This document shows positions 7,381 to 16,900 of a DNA stretch of 36,964 bases, piece by piece. The first letter of the stretch is position 1, and the number at the start of each line of letters is the position of its first letter. The translations under genes were made by a program, and so were the position numbers. The notes under the pieces are model-generated. The model was given only the letters and a program-made list of their open reading frames with translations. It searched no databases and was not told the origin of the DNA. The DNA comes from Candidatus Peregrinibacteria bacterium GW2011_GWA2_33_10 (GTDB taxonomy: Bacteria > Patescibacteriota > Gracilibacteria > UBA1369 > GWC2-33-13), in NCBI GenBank assembly GCA_000989565.1, contig LBOO01000008.1, positions 13,951 through 50,914 on the forward strand. The letters run 5' to 3'.

Positions 7381-9096
7381 ATGATAAATTCAAATCAAGA
7401 AAAAGCGGTTAAAACTACAGATGGACCAGTACGAATAATTGCCGGACCGGGAACGGGAAAGACATTTACTTTAATTTCCAGAGTCGAATATTTAATCAGG
7501 GAACATAAAGTAATGCCATGGAAAATTTTAGTTATATCTTTTACCAATAAAGCGGCCAACGAGCTCTCTTTTCGACTATCCGAAAAAGAAATAAATAATG
7601 TTAATGTGACAACATTTCATTCTTTAGCCGCGCAAATGTTACGAAAATTTTTGAATTCGGATTTTAAAATCATTGATGCTGAAACGCAAAAAGAGATATT
7701 AAAAAATATTTTAACTGAAGATGAATTTAAAGAAGTAAATGATATTTTAAGAAAATTGCAGGATTCAAAGGAAAGTCTTGCTAATATTGAAGAGAATCGT
7801 TTAGCGGAAATTAAAAAATCATATCAGAAAAATTTAGATAAAAATAATTTTCTTGATTTCTATCAACTTTTAAAAACTTTCCATTTTCTACTGAAAAATG
7901 ATGAAATTGTGAGATCAAAGTGCCGTGAACTTTTTGACTATATAATGGTTGACGAATACCAAGACGTGAATCAAATACAAATGGATATTGTGAATATTTT
8001 ATCGGAAATTCATCAAAATATTTGTATTGTCGGAGATCCGGATCAGACTATTTATTCTTGGAGAGGTTCTGACGTAGCCAATATGTCGAATTTTTTAATT
8101 AAATATAATAACGCGAAAACTATTTTTTTGTCTGAAAATTATCGTACTCCAAAATTGATTTTAGAAGGTGCTTCAAATTTAATCAAAAACAATAAAAATC
8201 GTTTAAATACTAATATAAACGCTGTAAAAGAGGATGAGCACAAAATTAATATTTGGAATAGTTTATATGAAAATCAATTATATGAAATACTTTCAACGGT
8301 TTTGGAAAATACTTTCGGCAGCCATAGCAATATGCAAGAAGCTGATGTCTTGGATCATAATTGTAAAGAATTATTTTGTTTCAAAGATATGGCTATTTTA
8401 TTCAGAACCGGTCATCAAGCAACGCGAGTCGCTTCATTTTTAAGTAGAAAAGGATATCCATACCAAATAGCCAAAGATGATAATTTCCGGGCTAAAAAAG
8501 AGATAATGGATTTTGTGAAAATTTTGGAATATTTACTGGATTTTGAAAAATTTTCCGCTGATAATTTCGAAATTTGGCTGCATAAAAAAATTGACGACTA
8601 TAATTCAAAAAATAAATTTTCTGAAGAGAAGCGAAAAAATGTGCTTAATCTTCTTTCCTTCGGATTTCAATTCAGAGATTTTCCTCCGAAAGAAGGATTG
8701 ATAAATTTTTTGGATTCAATAAAAAACATGCAGGACTCCGATAATATAATTGAAGCTGACAAAATAAATCTTCTAACTTTACATGCATCTAAAGGATTGG
8801 AATTCCCAATTGTGATTTTATGGGGTTTGGAAGAAAACAATTTGCCTTTGAAAAAACATATTGATGATAGTTATTTTCTGGAAGAAGAAAGAAGATTAAT
8901 GTATGTAGGCATGACCAGAACAAAGCAATATTTGCATATTTTCAGCAATAAACGTTATGGAGATAAAATTTTTAAAAAATCAAGATTCATCAATGAGATT
9001 GGAGATATGTGTTTTGAAGAAAGGATTTTAGAACAAAAACGTGAAAATAAAATTCGAAAAAAAGAGATGGAAAAAGCACAGATGAAAATGTTTTAA
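7381..9096 (+). CDS. Compact UvrD/Rep/PcrA-family (SF1A) DNA helicase
   Basis: A 571-aa protein, shorter than the roughly 700-aa UvrD/PcrA norm. Superfamily 1 motifs appear in order: Q motif (NSNQEKAV), Walker A AGPGTGKT (21-28), Ia (VISFTNKAANEL), Walker B DEYQD (near 190), motif III (GDPDQTIYSWRGSD), IV (LSENYRTP), V (LLTLHASKGLEF) and VI (EERRLMYVGMTR). It is a 3'-5' ATP-dependent DNA translocase. The missing length lies in the 1B/2B accessory regions and the C-terminal tail. It sits 47 bases after the EndoQ-like gene, which suggests unwinding after incision at a deaminated base. No Shine-Dalgarno motif precedes the ATG. Assignment to UvrD rather than PcrA or Rep is not possible. Confidence 0.93.
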   Translation: MINSNQEKAVKTTDGPVRIIAGPGTGKTFTLISRVEYLIREHKVMPWKILVISFTNKAANELSFRLSEKEINNVNVTTFHSLAAQMLRKFLNSDFKIIDAETQKEILKNILTEDEFKEVNDILRKLQDSKESLANIEENRLAEIKKSYQKNLDKNNFLDFYQLLKTFHFLLKNDEIVRSKCRELFDYIMVDEYQDVNQIQMDIVNILSEIHQNICIVGDPDQTIYSWRGSDVANMSNFLIKYNNAKTIFLSENYRTPKLILEGASNLIKNNKNRLNTNINAVKEDEHKINIWNSLYENQLYEILSTVLENTFGSHSNMQEADVLDHNCKELFCFKDMAILFRTGHQATRVASFLSRKGYPYQIAKDDNFRAKKEIMDFVKILEYLLDFEKFSADNFEIWLHKKIDDYNSKNKFSEEKRKNVLNLLSFGFQFRDFPPKEGLINFLDSIKNMQDSDNIIEADKINLLTLHASKGLEFPIVILWGLEENNLPLKKHIDDSYFLEEERRLMYVGMTRTKQYLHIFSNKRYGDKIFKKSRFINEIGDMCFEERILEQKRENKIRKKEMEKAQMKMF

Positions 9097-9125
9097 AACC
9101 AATATTTATTTTAATTTTTTAATTT

Positions 9126-10268
9126 ATGCCTTATTTAGAAATTTTTTTACTTTTACTTGCTGTTTGGCTTTTTGGAAGATTTTTCAAAAGAATCGGATGG
9201 CCGGCTATTTTTGGAGAGATATTGGCGGGAATATTGATGGGACCTGTTTTGCTTGGGGTGGTTCATGACAGTGAATATATAAAAATTTTGGCTGAATTGG
9301 GCATTTTCTTCTTAATGTTTCACGCAGGATTAGAAACAAGTCCAAGTGATTTATTCAAAGCCTCAAAATATTCTCTTTTAGTCGCATTGGGAGGTGTGAT
9401 TTTGCCATTTGCTTCCGGTTTTTTGATTTCAAAAGCTTTTGATTTCAATTCTATTGAATCTTTATTTATTGGCATGGGATTGTCGATTTCTTCAGTTGCT
9501 GTAAGCGCCAGAATTTTTAAAGATTGTAATATATTAAATTCGAAGGCGGCGCATATTACTTTGGGAGCGGCCATAATAGACGATATACTTGGCTTGATTT
9601 TATTTTCCATTGTTCTGAATATCGCCGAAAATGGGAGCATCAGTATCAATGAAATCTCATTTTTGACAGCTAGAATCATTATCTTTTTTGCTTTAACTTT
9701 GTTTATTGGACAAAAATTTTTCACTCAATTACACAAGATCTTATATGAAGGCAATAAAGGTTTTACTTTTACCATTATCTTGGCATTGTTCTTTGGAATT
9801 TTAGCTGAATTCATGGGTATACACGTTATAATCGGAGCTTTTATGGCAGGATTATTCATTAAGGAAGAAATTATCGAAAAAAAATTATTCAGTAAAATTG
9901 AAGATCGTATTTACGGTTTGAGCTACAGTTTCTTGGGACCGATTTTTTTCGCGTCTCTGGCTTTTCATTTAGATTTTAAAGCCATATTAAGCCTTCCTTT
10001 ATTCACTTTTTCAGTAGTAATCATTGCTGTTGCAAGCAAAGTTTTAGGAGCGGGTTTGATGACTTATCTCATGGGGATGAAAAAAATTGAAGCTTTAACT
10101 GTCGGCTTGGCCATGAACAGCAGGGGGGCCGTGGAAATGATTATCGCGGTTATTGGTTTAGAAAAAAATATTATCAGTAAAGAAGTTTTTTCAATACTTA
10201 TTATCGTGGCCTTTGTAACAACAATCATTTCAATAATAACATTAAAACCCGTAGCCAAGAGGCTTTAA
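9126..10268 (+). CDS. CPA2-family Na+/H+ antiporter (NapA/Kef-like, no RCK domain)
   Basis: A 380-aa integral membrane protein with about 12 hydrophobic segments over its full length. It has the GEILAGILMGP motif near the N-terminus, the LGIFFLMFHAGLE segment, and an adjacent Asp pair (D152-D153 in AAIIDDILGL). That pair is typical of electrogenic sodium/proton antiporters such as NapA; pure K+/H+ Kef proteins generally lack it. The C-terminal half has GIHVIIGAFMAGLF and the conserved MNSRGAVEMI motif. There is no cytosolic RCK/TrkA-N domain. It lies 29 bases downstream of the helicase gene and is probably cotranscribed, with no obvious functional link. The likely role is Na+ extrusion and pH control. 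Ion specificity is inferred. Confidence 0.88.
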   Translation: MPYLEIFLLLLAVWLFGRFFKRIGWPAIFGEILAGILMGPVLLGVVHDSEYIKILAELGIFFLMFHAGLETSPSDLFKASKYSLLVALGGVILPFASGFLISKAFDFNSIESLFIGMGLSISSVAVSARIFKDCNILNSKAAHITLGAAIIDDILGLILFSIVLNIAENGSISINEISFLTARIIIFFALTLFIGQKFFTQLHKILYEGNKGFTFTIILALFFGILAEFMGIHVIIGAFMAGLFIKEEIIEKKLFSKIEDRIYGLSYSFLGPIFFASLAFHLDFKAILSLPLFTFSVVIIAVASKVLGAGLMTYLMGMKKIEALTVGLAMNSRGAVEMIIAVIGLEKNIISKEVFSILIIVAFVTTIISIITLKPVAKRL

Positions 10269-10295
10269 TCCATCTGAGATAATCTTTTTGAAAAT

Positions 10296-11234
10296 TTAAA
10301 GCAGCTTTTTTTGTTTTTGCCGTTCTTTAAATTTTTCATCATAATTTTTTTTCAATTCAGAAGCTGTAAAATTGCCTTCTTCAGTTATTATTATATCAAA
10401 AAGTTTCGAGGGTACGCGATCATGAGAAAATTTCAATCTTTTATATTCAATTTTTTGTCTTGAATGCAGTCTGTTCTGAGGATGATGATAAACTTCAGTA
10501 CCCCTCTTTGATTTCCATAATGAAAATTTTGATGTGGTTATAAACATCACAGTTTTCTTTTTGGTCAAATGAAATTCGGAAATAATCGCCAAACTGCCGG
10601 GATCAAGTACAAAGTCATATGTGTTCTTTAATGTAACAGCTCCAAAAAACAACATGTCAACATTTTGTTCGTAGTGTGAAAGCATGTAAGACGGGATCAC
10701 TTCAAAAGGGATATTTGATTTATGAAGACTTGCTATTATGTCTTCAGTTTTATATATATCTTGTTCCGCAACTATAACTTTGAATTTCTCGCCGGAGTTA
10801 TGCAAATAAGTAAGTACGTCCTGTACAGTATGACTATGATCGAAAATTAAAATGCTTTTTCCTTCAATATTTACATATTTTTTGGCATTTTTAAGCAATT
10901 GTTGTTTTTTATTTTTTTGATCTTTGATAACTTCATCAATTTTTTTTAATAATTTACTTTTTATTTTTTCTTGATTTTCTTTTGAATCATATTGAAAAAC
11001 TTTTAATAACTCTTCATATACATCAAACATATGATCCATTAATATTGCTATTTTTGGTTCAGTTTGACAAATTAACGCAATGATTTCTTTAAAAATTTCT
11101 TGAAACTTTTTTATGTCAGTGATCGGATATTGTTTTATCGCATCAACCAAGGCTGATAAAACGATTGTGTCCAATTCCGTTGTTCCTTTATCAAGTTCTA
11201 TTTGTCTAAATAAAGTTGAAATTGTATCTTGCAT
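10296..11234 (-). CDS. eIF2B-alpha-like (IF-2B/MtnA/R15P-isomerase superfamily) protein
   Basis: A 312-aa protein. Residues 1-120 are helical; 125-300 resemble the Rossmann-like domain of the eIF2B alpha/beta/delta, MtnA and ribose-1,5-bisphosphate isomerase superfamily. Recognisable blocks are ILIFDHSHTVQDVL, FKVIVAEQD, a GIP-like SNIPFEVIP, the MLFFGAVTL strand and VMFITTSKFSLW. Catalytic members have GAD at the position where this protein reads GAV (198-200), so the catalytic Asp appears absent; the usual N-G-x-x-N-K-x-GT loop is also missing. A non-isomerase, perhaps sugar- or nucleotide-phosphate-binding role is more likely. It is the last gene of a three-gene operon, 11 bases after the transporter. 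The name is by fold family only. Confidence 0.68.
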   Translation of the reverse strand: MQDTISTLFRQIELDKGTTELDTIVLSALVDAIKQYPITDIKKFQEIFKEIIALICQTEPKIAILMDHMFDVYEELLKVFQYDSKENQEKIKSKLLKKIDEVIKDQKNKKQQLLKNAKKYVNIEGKSILIFDHSHTVQDVLTYLHNSGEKFKVIVAEQDIYKTEDIIASLHKSNIPFEVIPSYMLSHYEQNVDMLFFGAVTLKNTYDFVLDPGSLAIISEFHLTKKKTVMFITTSKFSLWKSKRGTEVYHHPQNRLHSRQKIEYKRLKFSHDRVPSKLFDIIITEEGNFTASELKKNYDEKFKERQKQKKLL

Positions 11235-11245
11235 ATTAAATTACA

Positions 11246-12562
11246 TTATAAAAAATAATATCGAATTGATATATAAACAGTTGAAACCATAAGAGCTAAA
11301 ATGGTTATAGGAAGGCTGTATTTTAGAAAACCCGTAAAGGTAATATTTAAACCGTGTTTTTTGGCTACCCCTGATCCCACTACATTAGCGGAAGCACCGA
11401 TTAAAGTTCCGTTTCCACCCAGGATCGCGCCTAAAGCCAATGACCACCATAATAAATCCATATGTTCCTGCCGGCCGTTCAAATGAGTCTGCATATTTAA
11501 AATTATCGGTACCATTACTGTAACCAAAGCAACATTATCCAATAGCATTGAAAATATTGCCGCACCCCAAATTATGACAATCAATAATGTTAAAAAGCTG
11601 ACATCCAAGCCGGCCAAATATGTACCGATCAGTTCCAGTACACCCAAGTGCTCGAGAGCGCCAACCATAATAAATAAACCTCCGAAAAAGAATAATGTCG
11701 CCCATTCAACGCTTTCCAACACTCTATGCAGTTGAATATCCTTTATCGAAATAATCACCACTAATGTCGCGCCCATTAACGCGATAACAGCCAATGGTAA
11801 GCCTAAAGCATTTTGGAATATAAATCCCAGAATAGTCAGAACCAATACAAATACTGCTTTTGCGATTCTTTTAGCATCTATATGCTCTGATAAAAATGTA
11901 TATTGAACTTTTTTTATCAATATATTGGATAGAAATAATTTTTGAAAATCTTTTGTGATAGGTTTCAGTTGATCCCATTTTACGATATAAAGAGCAATCA
12001 AAATCATTACCAGCACGGTTAATGTTGGTACGGCCATATTGAAAATAACTTGGTTGAAAGTCAATTTGGCCGCGGTACCGATGATCACGTTTGTAGGATC
12101 TCCAATAATCGTCATCGCACCTCCAACGTTCGAGAGCATGATTTCAGCTATTACGTAAGGTTTCGGATCCTTTCCCATTCCTCTTAAAAGCTCTATGGTA
12201 ATGGGTATCATAATAATAATGGTCGTAACATTGTCCAAGAATGCGGAAATAAAAAATGTGAGAGTACAAAAAAGTAAAAAAATCAAGAAAGGATTGCCTT
12301 TTGAAATCGTGGTTATTTTGACATTTAACCATGAAAAAAAGCCGGAGGCGCGAGTGACATCAACGAGCATCATCATGCCTGCCAGTAAAAAAATAATTTC
12401 AAAGTTAATGGATTCAATTGCCTGATCAAAAGTAATTACTTTAGTTAAAAGCAAAATCAAAGCTCCGGACAAAGCAATTATTGATTTATCCATAACTTCA
12501 AAAACTATCAGAAACAGAGCAATTGAGAATACTGAAAGAGCGATAATAACAGATAGTGACAC
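11246..12562 (-). CDS. ArsB/NhaD-superfamily (SLC13-like) ion transporter
   Basis: A 438-aa membrane protein with 11-12 hydrophobic segments and the two-fold repeat of the ion transporter superfamily. The first half has SAFLDNVTTIIIMIP, followed by SNVGGAMTIIGDPTNVIIG. The second half repeats this as SMLLDNVALVTVMVPII and LGGNGTLIGASANVV. Each DNV-T/A plus G-x-x-T/S-x-x-G pair forms half of the substrate site. Family members exchange Na+ for H+, extrude arsenite, or move dicarboxylates or citrate. No ars regulator or reductase lies nearby, so NhaD-like Na+/H+ exchange is as likely as anything else. The gene is between the RNase HII-QueH fusion (38-base gap) and the eIF2B-like gene (11-base gap). 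Family is firm; substrate is open. Confidence 0.86.
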   Translation of the reverse strand: MSLSVIIALSVFSIALFLIVFEVMDKSIIALSGALILLLTKVITFDQAIESINFEIIFLLAGMMMLVDVTRASGFFSWLNVKITTISKGNPFLIFLLFCTLTFFISAFLDNVTTIIIMIPITIELLRGMGKDPKPYVIAEIMLSNVGGAMTIIGDPTNVIIGTAAKLTFNQVIFNMAVPTLTVLVMILIALYIVKWDQLKPITKDFQKLFLSNILIKKVQYTFLSEHIDAKRIAKAVFVLVLTILGFIFQNALGLPLAVIALMGATLVVIISIKDIQLHRVLESVEWATLFFFGGLFIMVGALEHLGVLELIGTYLAGLDVSFLTLLIVIIWGAAIFSMLLDNVALVTVMVPIILNMQTHLNGRQEHMDLLWWSLALGAILGGNGTLIGASANVVGSGVAKKHGLNITFTGFLKYSLPITILALMVSTVYISIRYYFL

Positions 12563-12600
12563 GTTTGAAAAAAATTAAAAAATTGAAATCATATTTTAAA

Positions 12601-13857
12601 TTAATTGTTTTTTAAAATTAATTCTTTAAATTTACTATGCTTAAGATTTAAAGTCGCGGTCTTCTTTTCATGAATTTTAAAAGGATAAGTATCGCTGTAT
12701 ATACACCCGCAATAATTTTGTCTATAAATATCATACTCTTTACAATAATCGACTGAACGTAAAAATCCATTTTTTTTGCGAAAAATTAGAGGAAGATATT
12801 TTAAATTATATTTTTCAGATATTTCTTCGCCTATTCGGGTTAATTTTTCTATGTCTTTTAAGGGCGACATATATAATGTGGTAGTTAGGTATTCACAATT
12901 CAATTCATTAGCCTTTTTCGCAGATTCTTGCAATCTTAATCGATAACATTGGAAGCATTTTTCACCTTTTTCCGGTGTATTTTCAAATCCTTTTATACTT
13001 GTTAAAAATTTTTTCACTTCATATGGACCTTCAATTAAATCCACTTTTTCAATTTTACATATTTTCTTAAACGCATTGAGACGTTTTAAATATTCTTTTC
13101 GTGGATGAATGTTGGGATCGTACCAATAAGCAATAATCTCATACTTATCTTTATAATCCACAATAGGCACACACGCGTCCGGACCGCAGCAAATATGCAA
13201 GAGTAATTTTGATTTTTTATTCAATACTTCTTTTACGGGTTTGAAACTTAAGCGATGAATGCCTGTTAAATCTTCTTTCATAATAATTTTTTCTCTGTGT
13301 TTATCTGTACCATAACCCGCGTTTTTTTCAAACCCATATTCGGGATATAATGAACTATAAACACACATTAATTTATCACGAAACACTTTCGCAATTATGC
13401 TGGCGGCTTGAATTTCCAATACTTTTTCATCTCCATCAATAATGAATACCGGTTTTTTAATCAAATTAGTAAAAACAAAATTATCTTTTCCATCAACCAA
13501 GACAGATTGGATATTGTTTGGATTTATTTTTAATAAAAGTTCATCTAAAGCTCTTTGCATAGCTAGTTTTGTTGCTTCGCGAATATTTTTTTCATCTATA
13601 TAAAAATTGTCCACAACTCCCATTCCGAATTTCAGTAATGGTTTCTTCTTATTAGCAAATTTGATCAATTGAGTAAAAATTATTTCTCTTTTTTTCCTTG
13701 TTAATTTTTTGGAGTCATCAAGGCTTGATAAAAATTTTCCATTTTCAATAATATTTTCTTTATCAAAACAAACCGCGCACGCAACTACGGGTCCGGCAAA
13801 ACATCCGCGGCCAACTTCGTCAATTCCTATTTTAATTTTTTCGGGATTCACAATCAC
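12601..13857 (-). CDS. rnhB-queH: RNase HII - epoxyqueuosine reductase QueH fusion protein
   Basis: A 418-aa single frame with two complete enzymes. Residues 1-210 are RNase HII: GIDEVGRG (D13, E14), SLDDSKKLT, VLVDG (D121), IDGDEKV (D142), AASIIAKVFRD, and the YPEYGF...GYGTDKH block. It removes ribonucleotides and RNA primers from DNA. Residues 215-390 are QueH (DUF208): LLLHICCGPD (C222, C223), YDPNIHP, KGEKCFQCYRLRL (C300, C303), TTTLYMSPLKD and NYCGCIYSD (C382, C384). QueH reduces epoxyqueuosine to queuosine at tRNA position 34 using an Fe-S cluster. The linker is only a few residues. No stop or frame change separates the halves. The gene heads a minus-strand operon. Both domain calls are strong; why they are joined is unknown. 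Confidence 0.93.
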   Translation of the reverse strand: MIVNPEKIKIGIDEVGRGCFAGPVVACAVCFDKENIIENGKFLSSLDDSKKLTRKKREIIFTQLIKFANKKKPLLKFGMGVVDNFYIDEKNIREATKLAMQRALDELLLKINPNNIQSVLVDGKDNFVFTNLIKKPVFIIDGDEKVLEIQAASIIAKVFRDKLMCVYSSLYPEYGFEKNAGYGTDKHREKIIMKEDLTGIHRLSFKPVKEVLNKKSKLLLHICCGPDACVPIVDYKDKYEIIAYWYDPNIHPRKEYLKRLNAFKKICKIEKVDLIEGPYEVKKFLTSIKGFENTPEKGEKCFQCYRLRLQESAKKANELNCEYLTTTLYMSPLKDIEKLTRIGEEISEKYNLKYLPLIFRKKNGFLRSVDYCKEYDIYRQNYCGCIYSDTYPFKIHEKKTATLNLKHSKFKELILKNN

Positions 13858-13878
13858 TTAAAATTATGAAGTGCCAAA

Positions 13879-13887
13879 ATTATACCA
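13879..13887 (-). promoter_or_regulatory. Extended -10 promoter of the RNase HII-QueH operon
   Basis: Read on the minus strand this is TGGTATAAT, a perfect extended -10 with the TATAAT hexamer at 13884-13879. No -35 is needed or seen. A start near 13872 leaves about 15 bases before the ATG at 13857. Confidence 0.65.
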
Positions 13888-13916
13888 TTTTTATTTTCTT
13901 TTAATAGATTATTTTG

Positions 13917-13922
13917 TATAGT
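13917..13922 (+). promoter_or_regulatory. Possible -10 of the 1332-aa surface protein gene
   Basis: TATAGT lies 32 bases ahead of the ATG at 13955. No convincing -35 is seen. It is divergent to the promoter at 13879-13887, with which it shares the 97-base gap. Confidence 0.3.
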
Positions 13923-13954
13923 GAAATTAAATGTATTTTCTTAATTTATAAAAA

Positions 13955-16900
13955 ATGAAAGAAAAGTTTTTGTTGCTTATTTTTAAATTGAAAATTTTTA
14001 TGAAGAAAATCTCTCATAAAAGGTATTTTACAGCAAGGGTCAGTGTTCTTATTTTAGTACTCTTGTTGAGTAGTTTTTATTTTTCTCATGACCTGAGTAA
14101 TTTTGCCGCGAAACTAAAAAGAACTAAAATTGTAAAAAGAGTGGTGCGAACGATATCCAATATGAACGATGAGAGTTTAACGGGAATCAAGCCGGTAAGT
14201 TATTTTAATTTTATTAAAGTTAATGATGAAATAAAAGCCGGTGAATGCACTGATAATTGTATGCGAATCACAAAAAAACAAAATATTCAATTTCCGGATG
14301 ATGGTACCGCTTTATTCAAAGTTAATAAAAAATCCATTACTGCTTTAGGATTATCCCATTACCCGCTTGAAGAATCTTTCTCCATTGAATTTTTATTAAA
14401 AGTAAATGACAAAAAAACTTTTATGAATAATATTGGCGAGGGGGCGGTCAAATCTGTGCCTATAATTCAAAAATCAGCTTCTTATACAAGTAAGACTTTT
14501 GAATTATTATTTTATAATTATCCGTTTAATTCCATAAATTTTAATGTATATTTAAAAGATTTTAAGGATTGTAAAAACAAACTCGGAAATACTTGTAAAA
14601 TTACGGCAAAAATACCATTAGATGGTTATAATCAGAATTCCTTTGATTATTATTTTGATAAGCAGTGGCATCATTTTATTTTAAGTTATGATCAAAGCAG
14701 CGGGCTGGCTCAAATATGTGTTGATGGTCTTTGTCCGGAAAAATTCAGTAACAAAGATAGTATAATCAAAGGCCGTTTAAATAATATTGATAGCGATTTT
14801 TTGGTTGGTTATTTGAAGAACTCTTCGGGAATAGAAGATTCGGATGTTATGTTTATGGACCAAATAGCATTTTATAATAAACCATTAAGTAAGGGCCAAA
14901 TATCAAAACATTATTTGGATGCGGTTAAAAACAAATTAGATTATAGTTTTCAAGAACTTAAGGAGATTAATAATCCGAGTTCTATAAGCGAGGAGTTAAG
15001 ATGCGAGGATTATTATCCCGGCTTTAAATCAGATAAACTCAATTGCGGACAGGAAGTGAATCATATCGCGCAGTTAAATTATTTCCCTGACGCTCGTTTT
15101 AAAGAGGATTTATTACTTGGAAAATTACATGTCTGGAGTTCATACCAATATCCAACCATTACTCCTTTTTTAGATCGAAATATCGATGATCAAGCAGTAA
15201 ATCAAACCAGAATCGATTTTTTCACAAATCTGGCAAAAAAATGGAATTATTTCTTTCCTCTCCCAACTTCGTCGTATCCGGATAATTTTGGAAATTTAAA
15301 TAATGCTGATTATCATTTTTTCAATGAGGCAAAGAGAAATCCGGATTTCAAATTAGGCATTTCATCCAATTGGGCTCAGCTTCAAAACAGTAACCGTTAT
15401 AATTGGGAATTACCGGATGAATATTATGTTCGCGACTTTAACGGTAAACTTAAAGTAGCTTTTGTTGAGGGGAAAGCCATAGGAACTCCGATTTCTCCGG
15501 GAGCACCTTTAGACTATGTTTTGGGTAACACGGCTAATGGTGTTTATGGAGACGGAAAAAAATTCAGAGATAATTTAGAAATTATTTATAAATTGATTGG
15601 TGAAAAAAGCCGTATTTCTTATTTAATTGAAAATGATGAAGTACCTCCGGCATCTGATGGGAAACCGGATGATTTTATTTATGATAAAAATGTGAGAGAT
15701 AAAATCATTGATTTTTATAAATTAAATGTTGATAAGCAAATACTTGATAATATTGATTATTCCAAAATCATTTGGGAAAATTTTTCCACAAATCCTACTT
15801 CAAGCGGAATATCTCAAGAAAATGCCCAGATATTAAAACAGGTTTATGATTTGGATTGGAATCACTTTTTATTAGTTAACAAAACAGATAATTTTAGAAA
15901 TAAATTTCTTGGAGCAATAAAAAATCATCCTGTTTTCACTTCAAATGCTGCAATAAACAATTATGAAATCGGCGAGCATAGAAAAGATCAATGGGATGTT
16001 ATTCACACCTCCAGCGACAAAGCGAATCTATCGCTGTACCCTCATGATAAATTCAATTGGAGATATTGGCCGGGATGGATTCAAGTGGCAATTAGAAGCA
16101 ATACAGCCGCTAAAAGTCAATTTAGCCAGTCAACTTATTGGCCTCTTATTTCCACAGGTTTTTATGAACACACTACAGACGTAGAAAAAGATTTTACTCC
16201 GGCTCAATGGTTAGGATGGCTTAAGTCCATGGTTGTAAGTGGAGCGGAACATTTTACATATATTACAAACCAAAATGATAATGATTATCCAATTATTAAG
16301 TGGGCATGGAAATTCGCAGTACCGGCTTATGCTCAAGCAATAGGATCGCAAGCAGGCGAGGAATTTTTTTACTGTAAAGATGGCCGATGCCCTAAATTAT
16401 TGGAAGGAGACATTGATATTCCTTATCATAATATAAAAGAATTCTCATTTTTTTATAATGATTATAGTTATTTGAATGTTGTAAAAAAATCAAGGAATGG
16501 GGATAAATTATTAATTTCCACAACAAAGCAGACCGGAATTGTAAGCCCAAACGAAACAGTTACTATTAATAATGTTGATGGAATTTCTTCTCTAACATTA
16601 CCAACACGAAGGCAAGGTTCCGTTTATATTTACAACAAGAATAATCAAAGTCTCATACAGCTAGATTCTTGGCATAAGGATACCCACCCATGGTATTGGT
16701 CAAGAAGTCCGATCATGTGGGAAGCGGAACTGCCCGCCATGATTGAAAACAGATGTAATAATATAGAAATATCCACTGATCATTCGGCAAATGATTACTC
16801 TGATTTTCGAACTTATTTAACAATTAAAAAACCGGAAAATGAATGTGAGTCTTCAATAAAATATAAATTCAATTTAGATGAAAATCAGTTATCAAAATAT

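Noticed and set aside
10269-10320. Terminator between the antiporter and the eIF2B-like gene
   Set aside because: AAAG-CAG-CTTT before a T-run gives only a 4-bp stem.
10296-11234. Ribose-1,5-bisphosphate isomerase or MtnA
   Set aside because: The catalytic Asp position reads Val (GAV), and the conserved NG..NK loop is absent.
11246-12562. Arsenite efflux gene arsB
   Set aside because: The superfamily fits, but no arsR, arsC or arsA is near, and NhaD-type sequence features are equally good.
13200-13260. Frameshift or missed gene boundary between RNase HII and QueH
   Set aside because: The reading frame is continuous, both motif sets are complete and no internal ATG with a plausible leader sits at the junction.
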